Shown here in pieces: positions 49,224-61,200 of a stretch of DNA of 64,000 bases. The DNA lies in assembly GCF_000264905.1 (NCBI RefSeq), contig NW_006763131.1, positions 1,227,253 through 1,291,252 on the forward strand. The letters are read 5' to 3'. Position 1 is the stretch's first letter, and each line of letters begins with the position of its first letter. The position numbers and the translations under genes are program-made. The notes beneath the pieces are model-generated. The model did not search any database and had not been told where the DNA came from. It saw nothing but the letters and a program-made list of their open reading frames with translations. Origin of the DNA: Stereum hirsutum FP-91666 SS1 (taxonomy: Eukaryota > Basidiomycota > Agaricomycetes > Russulales > Stereaceae).

Positions 49224-50515
49224 TCATGCTGGCGACCGTGAAGGGCTCGACCAACCGAAGTCAATGACCATGGCGAAGCCGTACGGTCGAAGATCGTACT
49301 CTCGTCGAAGAAGAGGTAATGGTGGCAGCGACTCCATCGGTGAAGAATCAAAGTCATGCTCTGGCACTGGTCCAGATTCCGATTTGGACCCTGCGAGATT
49401 TCCTCGGTCGTGTGAGGGAGATGACGAAGAGGATGGCGATGATGCAGCGTCTGGCAGAATAAAAACCTCCTCCTCAGGCTTTCTTCTGGAGAAGAAAGGC
49501 AAAAGGTTGTCGAAGAGCCCACCTCGTGTACGCCACTGCCTCTTGGCTGTTATTACAGCCTCGCTCTCAGTCGAGTTGGCCCGTGACGTCGTCGTCTCGT
49601 TGCTGGTGTCCAAGACCACAACTTCGTCTCGAACTTCTGGATCCTCCTTTACCAGATCTTCCTCTCCCTGCTTCGCCACGTCAATAGCATTCCTCCAGTC
49701 CTGCTCAATCTTCCTCAGTCTCGACTTCTTCTCCCTGCTGACTTCTTCCCTCGCTCGCGCCACACTAGCCAACTCCCATTCTGACACATCAAATACATCC
49801 CAAAGACCTCTTCTCTTCCTATCCCTCTTCCCTTTTCTCTCGGCTCCGCGATACCCGCCATCATTTCCAGCGACGTCACACCAGCACCTGTCCAATAACC
49901 TCATCACCGCAGGGCTTTCCACCTTCTGCAACTCTTGCGTGACTGGCGAACCTGGTGCAGGAACCAATCGTAGCTCATGGTTCGGCGTGTCGAACTCGGT
50001 CGTCAGCGTGAGTTCAGGATACGTTTGAAAGAATGACGACGGCAACTTTGCCAGAAGGGATGTTGGAAGGGTAGGGAGGTCGGACGGAAAGGAAAGAGCG
50101 GCAATGGGAAGGGCAAAAGCATCGGCAAATGTGGTCACGATAGTTCCATTGAGCGACAACAATGACGGCGCAAGTGTACCATTTTCAGAGTAGGACATAT
50201 CAGGCAGGAATTGAGAGAGGAGAGTGGTCGCCGAGATTGGGTTCGAGAGAAGTGAGTTGGTCGGGATAGGTTGCCAGTAGCATGACGAGATGAAGAGCGC
50301 CGTGAGCAAGATGATGCAGTAGAAGCTGTCAAAACATTGAGTAAAACTGCAAAAAAACAGAAGGGAGAGATTCATACCACGGTCTTGCATGAAGTGTCAA
50401 TGTTAAGAGGTAAATGAGTAGAAAATATGGTGGTGCCGCCGGAAGTGGCAGCAGGAGGAGTGGTATGAACCAGCGCGTGCACCTGCTTTGCTGCCCGTTT
50501 AATCCACATCCAAGT
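49224..50515 (-). CDS. Hypothetical membrane-anchored protein
   Basis: Not recognised. The main exon (about 50332-49224) is a long open frame ending MVIDFGWSSPSRSPA. It is joined by a GTATGA/TTGACAG intron to an upstream exon (about 50500-50388) that is strongly hydrophobic (RWFIPLLLLPLPAAPPYFLL). The join gives two adjacent likely membrane segments: LLIYLLTLTLHARP, then CFYCIILLTALFISSCYW. The rest is soluble: a region with LNGTIVTTFADAFALPIAAL and FDTPNHELRLVPAPGSPV, then VESPAVMRLLDRCWCDVAGN, then a charged helix (ARAREEVSREKKSRLRKIEQ) and a Ser-rich tail. An ATG reading MWIKRAAKQ near 50513 is a candidate start but lies one base out of frame with the hydrophobic exon, so an additional small intron or another start is needed. 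It is divergent from the p23 gene. Confidence 0.65.
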
Positions 50516-50811
50516 CACAAAAGATATCACCGCGTACGTACCACATAACAGCGTAGCCGAGTGTCTGTGTTATCCCAACGTTGCGGACGAAACTAGAGTC
50601 TGCCTTGCTCGTGCGGAACAAGAAGCTTAAACAGGCTTAAACAGACACGAAATAGACGCGGCTTGAGGCACGCACGTGACTGACGTACGCGTTCTCCGCT
50701 TCGATCTTTCTCCAGCCTTCGAGTCGTTTCTGTTCTGCTCAAATCCACCTCTTCTCTTCTCCTCCTCGCCACCCACTTCAATCACCTCCACCACCACCAC
50801 TTTTTGTCATC
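50516..50811. promoter_or_regulatory. Divergent intergenic region upstream of p23
   Basis: About 300 bp lie between the two outward-facing genes. The part next to 50812 is rich in tc and ccac repeats, as in highly expressed fungal gene leaders. No defined site is claimed. Confidence 0.4.
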
Positions 50812-51791
50812 ATGTCCGACAAGACCATCCACCCCGAGATTCTTTGGGCTCAGCGCTCTTCTGATTCCGATGAGGAGAAGGTACGTTGTGCCCGATTATC
50901 GAAACGCGGAAATAAACGCGTGTTTTTTCCGCTTTGATCGCGTCCGATTTCTTTGTGTTTCGCGTCTAAGGACCTAACTATCTTACCACCTTTCAGAACG
51001 TCCTCTTCATCACCATCAACCTCCCTGACGTGATTGAGGACTCTCTGGAGCTCGACCTGACCGCCGAGGGCATCAACTTCAAAGCCCGCTCGGGCAAGTA
51101 CGTACTTCATTGTTTTCTCTCTGACCCCAGACCCTGGTAATCAAATACTCACCTCCTCTTTTCTTTTACTTCTCAATTACTCTAGTGCTGCTAAAGGGCT
51201 CCAAGAAAAAAACTACTCGTTCAACCTCGCTTTCTTCGCCCCCATCAAACCCGACCACCCCCGCACGACCAAAAAGCTTACCTCCCGTTCCCTCGTCATG
51301 ACTCTCGTTAAAGCCGACCTGAACACTGAGTACTGGCCTCGTCTCTCCAAGGACAAGAAGGTCGCCTTCATCAAGACCGATTTCTCGAAATGGGTCGACG
51401 AGGATGAGCAGGATGGTGAAGTCCCCGAGAAGGAGGAAGAGGACATGGGCGGTATGCCAGGTATGCCAGGAATGGGCGGCATGGGTGGTATGCCCGGTAT
51501 GGAGGGTCTGGGCGGAATGGGTGGAATGGGTGGAATGGGTGGCGGTATGCCTGGCATGGGTGGCATGGATATCCAACAGGTGCGCCACATGATTACCGCT
51601 TTTGGTGTCGGTGAACTAGGTCATATTTACTGACATTTTGTAAATTATAGATGCTCGCATCCATGGGCGGTGGCGCTGGCGGTCCCGGAGGCCCAGGAGG
51701 GCCCTCAGACATGGGTGATGCCGCAGAGGAGGACGACTCTGATGACGATGGTCCCCCTCCGCTTGAGGACGCACCTGCCCCTAGCTCATAA
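50812..51791 (+). CDS. HSP90 co-chaperone p23 (SBA1/Wos2 family)
   Basis: p23 binds the ATP-bound dimer of HSP90 and stabilises its client-bound state in the cytosol and nucleus. Four exons (50812-50880, 50997-51097, 51186-51579, 51651-51791) join to about 234 aa. The CS domain occupies about residues 5-115: HPEILWAQRSSDSDEEKN, then ITINLPDVIEDSLELDLT, YSFNLAFFAPIKP, and the signature VKADLNTEYWPRLSKDKKV followed by WVDEDEQ. The C-terminal third is low complexity, made of GGM/GMPGM repeats (about residues 150-195, DNA 51448-51570), then GGPGG and an acidic tail ending DDDGPPPLEDAPAPSS. The tail type is usual for fungal p23. The start ATG has a good context (tcatcatgtc). Confidence 0.96.
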
Positions 51792-52261
51792 AAGACTACG
51801 GACGGGATGTTCATCGTCCGCTAAACGAGGGGTGTGACTCGGGCGGAGGATGGATGTGATGCGATATATAGTGATGTGCTACATATTTTCTTGGAGACCT
51901 CTTCGTGTATCATGCCGTTGTTTTGTGATGAAGAAGCTAAATCGGACGGAGGATACTGCTATTCCGTCGCGGTAGATGATTGTACCAGAATATGATGCTC
52001 TTTCAGAACTCTGTATAATGTTCTGTGCTCCTGCAATGATGTTCATTTCTCAACCTGAACAGCCTCACCCGAAGCTGGAGCAAATTGATTATCGAAGGGT
52101 ACGAAGCTCGCTCGATCCACCAAGGTCTGAACCATATATTTGACGAAAATTTCGGTGGTTTGGCTCAGCCATTGATAATACCTCTACATGCTACACTTTA
52201 TTGTGACATCGACCACATCCCTTCCTTCTCTCGCGGGCAAGAGAGCGAGGGCCACCAAACT
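51792..52261. other. Convergent 3' intergenic region
   Basis: Gap between the stops of p23 and glycerol-1-phosphatase. No gene or repeat is recognised. Confidence 0.6.
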
Positions 52262-53552
52262 CTAGTCAACCCGGTCGTCTATCTCTATGACCACTTTGCC
52301 ATCAACCCACCGTGCCGAAACCCTTGTAATTCGTATGTTAGCGGCACAAAACTATAATAAGTCCCTCTGAGCTGTAGGTACACTTACTTTGAAAGATCAG
52401 TGACGATGAAGTCCGGGTTCGCTCCCGACTCTTCAATCTGCGATCGCGTATGTGATGTGCAAACCGCGAGCGTCTTTGAACCTGCAGCATGGCCTGCTCT
52501 GAGACCTGACGGAGCGTCCTCCACAACAAGACCTGTGCGTGAAGTAAAATTGTAGAAGAAATCAGTGTGAGCAGTGCACTAGACGCGATTGGCCAGGAGA
52601 ATACATACACTTCGAGGGATCAACGCCACATTTCTTCGCCCCTGCGAGGTAAGGATCGGGATGTGGCTTGCCGTTGTCTACATCGTCTGAGGTCACGTAA
52701 CCTGCATCCGGGACGGGAATGGAGCACACAGAAAGTGCTTTGGGCGTGTATATTGACGTGGCTAATGCGCGACCAATATTAGTATCAGTAGATTGTCAAC
52801 AATGTATGAGGATAAAGGCCGCCTTGGAAGGAAATACCAGAAGTGACAATGGTCCACCCGTAAGATTTGGTCTCAGGGGAGCTGCCCTCAATCAACTAGG
52901 TGGGATTGTGTTATTTCAGAATAATTATCTGTCAGTATAGTCCTAATAATCGAAAGAGAGGGCCACACCTGCTCGACGAGTTCGTGAACGCCAGGCAGGA
53001 TGACTGGCCCGCCTTCGATGACTTCCTGCTCAAACCGTACAACTTCGGCCTTCGAGATACACAAACGCCCGACGGTCAATTTATGAGTAGGAATTCGGTA
53101 GTAAAAGCACTGATCAAATATATTACCTCCAAACGGAAGAGATCATCCTTTGGGATTTTGCACCATTCGACGAGAGTATCCGCGAGCCTCCTGCCATGAG
53201 ATGCATGAGCAGCCTCAGCGGGATCAAAACCGTATTGTTTTCCAAAGGTTTCCCAGGCACGCATAACTCCTGGTGTGGAATCAATCAAGGTCCTGTAGAG
53301 TGCCGATGTCAGCACCTAGACAGCGATCGTGCAGATGTGGCCCAAGGTGCAGCGATACTTGGTGAGTTCTCACCCGTCCATATCAAAGAGAACCTGCGAA
53401 AGAGAGCAAAAATTATTCAGGACGTGATCACCCACGAATTTGAGAGAAATGGGGTAGAAAGTGACGGTAAAGAAAGTCTTCCGAATCATCTGTCAAACAG
53501 AACTCGATGACATAGAAATGGCACGCACGGCGTCGACTGTGATACCGGGCAT
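52262..53552 (-). CDS. Glycerol-1-phosphatase (HAD superfamily, GPP1/HOR2 type)
   Basis: Cytosolic HAD-family phosphatase of the type that makes glycerol from glycerol-3-phosphate in osmotic and redox responses. Eight exons (53552-53529, 53393-53374, 53292-53127, 53049-52969, 52871-52838, 52761-52609, 52532-52388, 52322-52262) join in frame to about 227 aa. The start MPGITVDA-VLFDMDG-TLIDSTPGV contains the DxD nucleophile motif at about residues 12-14. Next come AWETFGKQYGFDPAEA, HASHGRRLADTLVEWC, the motif II region WTIVTSATSIYTPKAL, the Lys motif NGKPHPDPYLAGAKKCGVDP and the acidic motif VVEDAPSGLRAGHAAG; the end reads VTDLSKVSARWVDGKVVIEI. All HAD motifs are present. Exon 2 is only 20 nt and exon 5 only 34 nt. 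Among sugar-phosphate HADs the closest alternative is DOG-type 2-deoxyglucose-6-phosphatase. Confidence 0.92.
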
Positions 53553-54451
53553 TTTGGATCTCTTTAACTGCAGATAACTCGGGTATAACAGCAGGTGTCT
53601 TGCTGGCCTTTGCTGGTTAAAGGCTCCTCGTCACAAATACAGAAAGTTCAGGGTTAGTTTGCAGAGCCACGGATTGCTGAGATGTGGCACTGAAACAAGA
53701 ACGATTTCATACTCCGGCGGCGCGGTCCGAAGCTCATGCCGATGCGGCGATGCTGGCTACGACAAACTTCCCACGCTCATGGCACCCTTCATCCTTGTCC
53801 TTTTGTCCTGAACATACTGTTCAGCTCCCTTGCAGTCCTCTATGGCTGTTTCAAGCCAGATGTCTCATATGCACCAAAAACAGCATCCTTATCTTGGTTT
53901 GAACTCCACCACAGGAACCACTAAGACAGCGGACGGCCACTGCAAAAAGAGAGAAGAAGTTGACCTGCCATTTTGCCGAACACTGGTCGCCATATGGATG
54001 TCCGTTGGGGGTGCATCGATAATGTATGCCCTCGATGGCTGGACGTATACTATAAGCATGTTTGCATCTAACCTTGAAAGCGACACGCGCGGTTGATTGT
54101 AAACAATGACTTCCATTTTGAGACACCCTTTTTGTCTGGAGAATGGACAACCCTATCGCTGCATAGCCCATTGTTCTCCTTTGGATACCAATCTTGCCTC
54201 CTACATAAAGTCTGCTGCGAAACTGCTGTACATGTTCCGCTGCTGTTCATTCTCTCTCGCTCTCTCCTTGTCGTTAGTTTGCTCTGCTCTGGAAGCTAGT
54301 CTCTTTCTCAGTCTGCTTCCCTCTCACGACCCGGCGTCCTTCTTTTGCTGGCCTTCATTCACTACACCCGCTAACTTGATTCTCTCACCCTCATTAACGG
54401 CTTGCCGCTCACTTCTCGTGACATTACAACATCACGTCTTTTGCAACGAAC
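53553..54451. other. Divergent intergenic region
   Basis: About 900 bp between the phosphatase gene (minus) and the secreted protein gene (plus). Both promoters lie here. The 150 bp before 54452 are C/T-rich. Overlapping frames in 53.8-54.2 kb show no domain. Confidence 0.5.
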
Positions 54452-56044
54452 ATGCAGTTCTCTACCGCCTTCGTCATCCTGGCTCTCGCTGTTTCCGTCT
54501 CTACTGCTCCAACACGCCGTGAGTCGAGCTTCGCACTTCAGAATGGGCAGGATGCTATTTCTCAAAAGTAAGCTCGTTGTGCAATGTGGATCTATTGTCA
54601 TCCGTGATACTCAGAGTTTCTCTTCAGCGAGAAGTTCAAGACACTCACCATGGCGGACACGTGCGATACGGGCGACCAGGCCTGTGTGGGTGGCGATTTC
54701 GCCCAGTGTGTCAACGGGGCATGGGTAGCCCAAGCGTGCGGAAGTGGCGAAACGTATGGCTCTACATGTGCTCCTCTAGCTCTGCGTATTTATCATTTGT
54801 TCGTCTTTGATAACAGTTGCGCAGCGCTTCCTTTGGTCAATAGTAAAGGCACTAGTATCACTTGCGACACTCAATCCGACATAGACGCCAGAATTGCAGC
54901 TACTGGTGCAACTAGCTTTGCAAGCTCGAGCGCTGGGGCTGCGTCCACTTCTACTTCTTCTGTTGCTGGAGGTTCGACCGCGGCAGCCAGCGCTACCACC
55001 TCGGTGAGCTTTCAACGTGATTACATCCTTGTATTCAATATTGATATGATATATACAGTCAACTGCCACCAAGACCGGTTCTTCGACTGCTGCTGCTGCC
55101 TCGTCCACCAGCACTGATGACGCACAGAACTCTCTAACATTGCTCTCTTCGGTAGTCGCGACCGGCTTCGAGTCAGACGGTCAAGCAAACGCCACAGCTG
55201 GCCAAGTCGCATCATTGACCTCGTCCAACAACTTCATTAACTTCTGCGCCACCGTCGATCTGCCCATCACCAATGGCCAACAGATCACCACAGGATCATG
55301 CAACCCTGCTCCTATGGGTTCGTACAATAGCTCGTTCGGGTTCAATTTGACTTGGCTTAGGACTAATTTCGATGGAATGTGATCGTTACCAGGTGTCATC
55401 GCCGCATCTACCAACATGCCCTCTTCCAAGTTCACGTCCCCCAAGAACCTTGACACCATCCAGTCCAATACCGACTTCAATGTCAGCATGGCCGTCAAGA
55501 ACCTCGTCACCGGCAACTTCGTTAATGCAGCCTCGAACTATTACTCTGCACCCCAACAAGTCGATGATTCTGGCAACGTTGTCGGACATACGCACATCGT
55601 GATCGAGACTCTTGACTCACTCACGCAAACCACTGTCACCGATCCGACCAAGTTTGCGTTTTTCAAGGGTGTGGATGGAGCCGCTGTCAATGGAGAGGTC
55701 ACTGTGGCGGTGACTGGGGGTTTGCCGGCTGGGGTCTACAGGATGGCCAGCATCAATTCAGCTGCGAACCACCAACCTGTCCTGGTAGCCATTGCACAAA
55801 GGGGCGCTCTTGACGATATGATCTACGTACGTTTCTTATAGTTCCCACTCATCACTTGATGCTTATCCTGTCAATGATCTATCTGCAGTTCACCGTATCC
55901 GACGATCCCTCTGCCGCATCATCCTCCGCCGCTACTTCTGCCACCGCCAAAAGTGCCGCCACTACAACGGCGTCTTCCAAGTCCAGTACGAAGACAGGTT
56001 CTTCTTCTACCTCGACGTCAACGTCTTCTGCCTCCAAGGATTGA
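54452..56044 (+). CDS. Secreted Ser/Thr-rich protein with CBM19-like chitin-binding module
   Basis: Six exons (54452-54567, 54628-54753, 54817-55003, 55059-55317, 55393-55826, 55889-56044) join to about 425 aa. A signal peptide is clear: MQFSTAFVILALAVSVSTA. A Cys-rich module follows at about residues 45-90: CDTGDQACVGGDFAQCVNG, AWVAQACGSGETCAALPL and GTSITCDTQ, whose Cys spacing resembles the CBM19 chitin-binding domain. Next is a Ser/Thr/Ala linker, probably O-glycosylated. A globular domain follows (from about residue 165 to 370) with SNNFINFCA, TNMPSSKFTSPKNLDTIQ, VGHTHIVIETLDSLTQT and VYRMASINSAANHQPVLVAI. A second Ser/Thr/Lys-rich tail ends the protein. The C-terminus has no strong hydrophobic run, so a GPI anchor is unlikely. 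The globular part is a widespread fungal extracellular domain whose function I cannot name; a cell-surface role is inferred. Confidence 0.85.
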
Positions 56045-56848
56045 GATCCGCGCCACACTATGCTCGCCTCCACGACGTTAACGTCCAAACGACTCTCATA
56101 TATACGACATACAACTCTGACATTATACATCTAAGTTATGGATGGACTTCTACTATCCTTGGTTCTTGCGTATTTGTGTTTTTCCCTTGGTCTTTCATGG
56201 TAGATCCAATTTGTAGCAAATAGCGCGGGCAGCATTGACTCGGTCTGGTACTTTGTAGCTTAAATTGGTCGAGAATGTTATCGTAACATACAATAAATTG
56301 GATAATTTATGTTTCGCATAGCTATACATATACTACTGTTGAGTGCGACACAACTGATTACGCAGTTCGCCGACGAGGATGGGTAACTGGTGATAATTAG
56401 TATAGACCACACTGGCAGGCGCCGGCGAGCTTCTGTGCCGTGGCAGTTTCCAAGTCATGAGCGCTCCTAACCATCCAGCGGATCGCAAAGGGTTTCGTTC
56501 ACACCGCACCGAAGTAATATGGCAGTCGTTGAAAGAGCAGCTTGCACAATATCGTTACCCCTCAAGGCTTCAGCGCCAGCGCAGCGATCGAGTCCACGTG
56601 GCGAGACGCGTCGAGATCGGACGAGGACTCCGAGTGTTCGGCGAAAACTTTCTTGCTGTCTTATATCTTGCAATCCCGCTGTGACTCGGGTAGCACAGTC
56701 TACCCTCTACATTGCTCTGCGCAGGTTATATCGTCGAGAGCTGAAAGATCCAACTGGGGAAATTCACAGGTCAGCCCATAAGGACTTGCAAATGTAGAGG
56801 ATGACCCTGATAACGGCGAATACACTTTAGGAACCGAAGATACCGTAC
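56045..56848. other. Intergenic, THR1 promoter
   Basis: About 800 bp. The 3' flank of the secreted protein gene is AT-rich around 56.27-56.34 kb. Frames at 56.46-56.8 kb lie on both strands and show no domain. The THR1 promoter must be in the right half. Confidence 0.5.
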
Positions 56849-58042
56849 ATGTCTACCAAATCAAGGTCTTTCACCATTAACGTGCCCGCGACCTCTGCCA
56901 ACATCGGACCAGGCTTCGACGTTGTTGGTCTCTCCCTCTCCCTCTATCTCACCCTCAGAGTAGACATCCCCAAACCACATACTTCCTCATTCGTCCCACC
57001 CAAAATCACTTACACCGGCGAAGGTGCCGACGAAGTGCCACTCGATGCCTACAAGAACCTGACTACCCGTGTGGCCCTCTACGTTCTTCGCTGCCACTCC
57101 ATCCCTTCCTTCCCATCCAATATCAGCATACACTGCCACAACCAAATACCCTTCGGTCGCGGACTTGGCTCCTCAGGTGCCGCTGTTATCGCCGGAGTCC
57201 TCCTCGGCTCAACTCTGGGCGAACTCTCACTTTCCCCAATGCGAGTGCTCGATTTTGCCTTGATGGTCGAACGGCATCCAGACAACGTTACCGCCGCGCT
57301 AGTTGGTGGTTTTGTTGGCTCCTATCTTCGGGAGCTCGACCCTGTGGCAGCTCAGGCCGCAGATGTACCTCTCAGTGAGGTACTCCCGGAGTTTCCTCCA
57401 GACGCAGGACCGGAATGGGGCCTCGATCCGCCTGTTCCTCCTCAGGGAATTGGTCACTATGTTCGCTTCGGATGGGCACCTTCAATACGTGCTGTGGCCA
57501 TCATCCCGCGATTCGAGTTAAGCACGGCGAAGGCGCGTGAAGTGCTCCCTACCTCGTATTCCCGGAAAGATCTCGTTAGTTCCTTACACTGTAATTATAT
57601 TTTCACTAGGACTGACTATGGTCCATCAGGTCTTCAACCTTCAGCGACTTGCTGTATTGACGACAGCCCTCGCACAATCACCACCTGATCCGGAACTCAT
57701 CTATGAAGCAATGAAGGACCGTATTCATCAACCCTACCGCAACACCCTGGTATGTCCCCATACAATTCTTGCTCACATTGTACACACCATATCGTTGTAA
57801 CCTTTCTACGTCTGCAGATTCCCGGTCTTCCCGAAGTGACCTCGAACATCACTCCAAGCACCCATCCAGGTCTCCTCGGCATTTGCCTTTCAGGGGCAGG
57901 TCCGACCATTCTCGCCCTTGCTGTCGACGGATTCGAGAAGATTGCAGAAGATGCACGCAAAATCTTCAGGGAGAAAGGTGTCGAGGTTGACTGGAAGTTG
58001 TTAGATGTCGTGACCGATGGAAGTGTCGTGACCGAATCTTGA
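56849..58042 (+). CDS. THR1: Homoserine kinase
   Basis: Phosphorylates L-homoserine with ATP to O-phosphohomoserine, the penultimate step of threonine synthesis, in the cytosol. Three exons (56849-57574, 57630-57749, 57818-58042) join in frame to about 356 aa, the usual length. GHMP kinase motifs: N-terminal FTINVPATSANIGPGFDVVG, the ATP loop PFGRGLGSSGAAVIAGVL at about residues 96-113, VERHPDNVTAALVGGFVGS, and the C-terminal motif GICLSGAGPTILALA. Typical THR1 blocks also include IPRFELSTAKAREVLPTSYS and PYRNTL-IPGLPEVTSNI across intron 2. The start ATG (MSTKSRSFTINVPA) is the first in frame. It is convergent with the dynein gene, with about 230 bp between stops. Confidence 0.97.
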
Positions 58043-58272
58043 TTATGGGAGTATTTATCTCAATAATACTGTAGTCACTCGGAGACCAAAGATGAAGAGG
58101 AAGAAAAATCATGTAATCATTAGAATCGTAAAATACATAAGGGTATGCATCCAAAGCCTTCATCAAAGCATCAAAGAAACCAGCGAGTAGCATATTATAA
58201 TCAAGACCGGGTATGCTTTCCGTGAACCGAAACCGTGACCGAATACAACAAGCGTGAAGGAGAACAACACAT

Positions 58273-61200
58273 CTAACCACCGGCAGTCAAACACACAGCT
58301 CTCGTCGCCACCAACGATCCCGCCGCACTATCGAACGGTAGATCCACCGTAAACATAACATCGCTACGATCATTGTTCAAGTAGATCGGCAGGTTGACGA
58401 ACAACTTCTCCTCTTCCGTCTTCTCCGCATCGGCTTGGATCCAACGAATCTGAGACGGGTTAAGCCGAACGGACTCCCCGTCGTTCAAGAACAATTGATC
58501 TTCGGCCCACGAAGCACCCTCCAGAACCAGTCCTATTAGACAGCCACAATATCGTCAGTAATAATTCGGTGCCACCCACCACAAAGCTGCGACGGTAAAA
58601 GATGCTTACCATCAACAATAAAGGCCTCAGGGTCGTTCATGCGCTCAATGTCGAGGCGCAAGTGAAGCGTCTCCAAACTCCACTTCTTGCGATGTGCCAC
58701 GGCCTGCCTCGTCGCAGTGATATAGGCTTCGGGGAAGAACAGACCTCCGAGCCAGATTTCGATGTTCGAGAGCGTATCTAGCGAAGCAAGATTGTCGAGC
58801 TGGGCGAGTCGACGAGCCAAGTCCGGGATCCACTCAGAGACGGCCATGGTCCTCTTGACCTTGTATCGCCGCCAATGGACTGGGATCGTGGCTGTAGATG
58901 CGATATTTAAGCAAAGGAAGACACGAAATAGCACAAAAGGAAACTGACCTTTCGTCAGCGAACTCATCAACGTACGCAGATGATTAGTCTGCTTCAGCTC
59001 GCCCTCACAAACCTTGACGACATCGGCAAGATCCTTCCTGACCTGCCCAAGGAGGTTTTTGCCAATGCTGCCCTCACGAGCGAACAAACGATAGAGCGGA
59101 TCTTGATTGTCCCCAGTCTGCTTTGTCAAAACGTTGAAACTCTGAAAGGGAAAAGTTCAGTACACAGAGTACTGGTCCGAATGGCATGGAACACTACTTA
59201 CCGATGGGAGCTGAGCCAACCATTCACGGCACTTGTCCAGGAGGGTTCGCATCCATGCCGGCTGTTGCGACGTTTGTCCCATTGATGGCCCAGCCGCAGG
59301 AGTAGCATCGTCGTCGTCGTCTGCCAGTGTTCTCATCTTCCGAAGTTTGCCCAAGAGCTCATTACCTAGAAACGTCCAATTTGATGAGTACGCGTGAGGG
59401 TGTGCATAGAAAGTCAAAGAGGGCCTTACCTTGCGCCACAGCAATGACACGCTCTGCAGTCGGCGGCAAGCTCAGCCACGATGGAGGTTCGCGATCTGGC
59501 AAGCCTCTGACCCACGCCAGGAATTGATCGATCTTCGTTCCCTCAGGAGCTGTCAACGTTTGACTGGCACCTGTGTTTGGAACAAGGTTGAAATCGACGT
59601 TGTAAGCTGCCGGAGTGAACAGATTGTCGACAAACGCGTCCAGGATCCTCTGATCGAAGTCGCTATCCACACGTCCACCGTACACGGACTGTTTGATGAG
59701 CGTTCGAAGAGCATCCCATGGAATGAGCGCAGGGTCGATGTTCGCTTTGCCCTTCGCAACCGAGCGACACCATGCGTCGATTGTAGTGAAGGCGGACGCC
59801 ATATCGGAATCGTTGAAATCGTACGGCTTGCTCCAGCCAAGGGGTACATAGCGAAGACGTTCTTGTGTGACAGCATGGAACCAGGCAAGCAGGAAATATA
59901 GGCGGACCTTCTCGGCGGGCCCTTGTGAAAGACGGTTAGATGGAATGCTGCGAAGGGAGTCAAGGAGATTGGCTTTGATTCCAGGGGGAGGCTCGTTCAT
60001 GATGATGCGGGATTGACGTAGAATGTTGACAGGGATAGATGGGTTCGCCTCCATAGTCAAGAATAGACGGAAATTGCGATGAGCATTGAGGGTCTGCAAC
60101 TTCTTTTCGAGCTGGCCGAGCCATGACGGCGCAAGATGGACGTTCTTGAGCAACACCCATGTACCTTGCCGCGAGGCTGTGGCGATGGCCTGGTCTGCAA
60201 GAGAGAAACCTTCCTGTGAACCCATTGCTACAGAGGTGCATCGAGACTGCGTGTTTTGGACGAGACTCTCTACGCGGTAACTGGCATCGTATCCAGTGAC
60301 GGAAACCAAAGCGAGAGGTGTCTGAGCGGGGATCTCGGTGGCCACCATGGCGGCAAGGTCGTACGCCGCTTCCACGCCGACATCAATGCCGAATGAGACG
60401 CGAACGAATCCTGCGGTGGCTTGCAGCAGACGATCGGGTCGGAGACACTTGATGACGAGTAGCGAGCGAAGAGCATCCACAGAGGCTATGAAAATAACTT
60501 GCTTAGTGAACGACGTAAACATTAGCGAGATTCAATTGAAGCTTACGAGTGCTAGGCTCCCATGGTGAAGGGACAGAGGTCTCCGGAGTACTTGACTGGA
60601 GGAATGTAGCCCATTCTTCCTCGTGTTCCGCAATATGGTTCTGAACGGGTCTGAACAGGGGTTGTTTCGCATACACCTCTAAGCGGTGCTGCTGCTCCGA
60701 CGTGAGACCAGCCAGCGCGTTCTCCGACGCCGAACCCGCAGCTGCTGTGGTACCATCCCCACTTTCGAGCAGGAACTCCAACTCGTCAGAAATCTCCTCG
60801 GAGCCGCGTACTTTGACTTGCGCAAGGAGCACAGCAAGCATGACATGGTCGCGATGGAAAAGAGCCCTTGAGGTTCGCTTGAAGACGGTGAGGAACAGAT
60901 CCTTCATCAGGATCTCACGACGCGTATTATGATCGGTGACACCTTGGAGATTTGGGTTGTGGTGAAGGATGAACTCAAAGATGTCGAGGAAGAACCGAAG
61001 GGAGAACTGATAGAAATGATTGACCAAGTTGAGCTGTTCGAGGATGAAGAAGACAGCGCTGCATGCCTGGGCCAAGGGGAGGTACTCGGCAGTGACCTGT
61101 TCAACCTCACGCATGATGATATCCGTCTCCTCGACCTTGCGAGTGATCTCCGCTGCTTCGCGCTTCAGAGTCTCCAGCGTATCGATAACCTTGTCGTCAT

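Noticed and set aside
49264..50028. 254-codon plus-strand open frame
   Set aside because: It lies wholly antisense to the main exon of the hypothetical membrane protein gene and has only low-complexity Ser-rich sequence.
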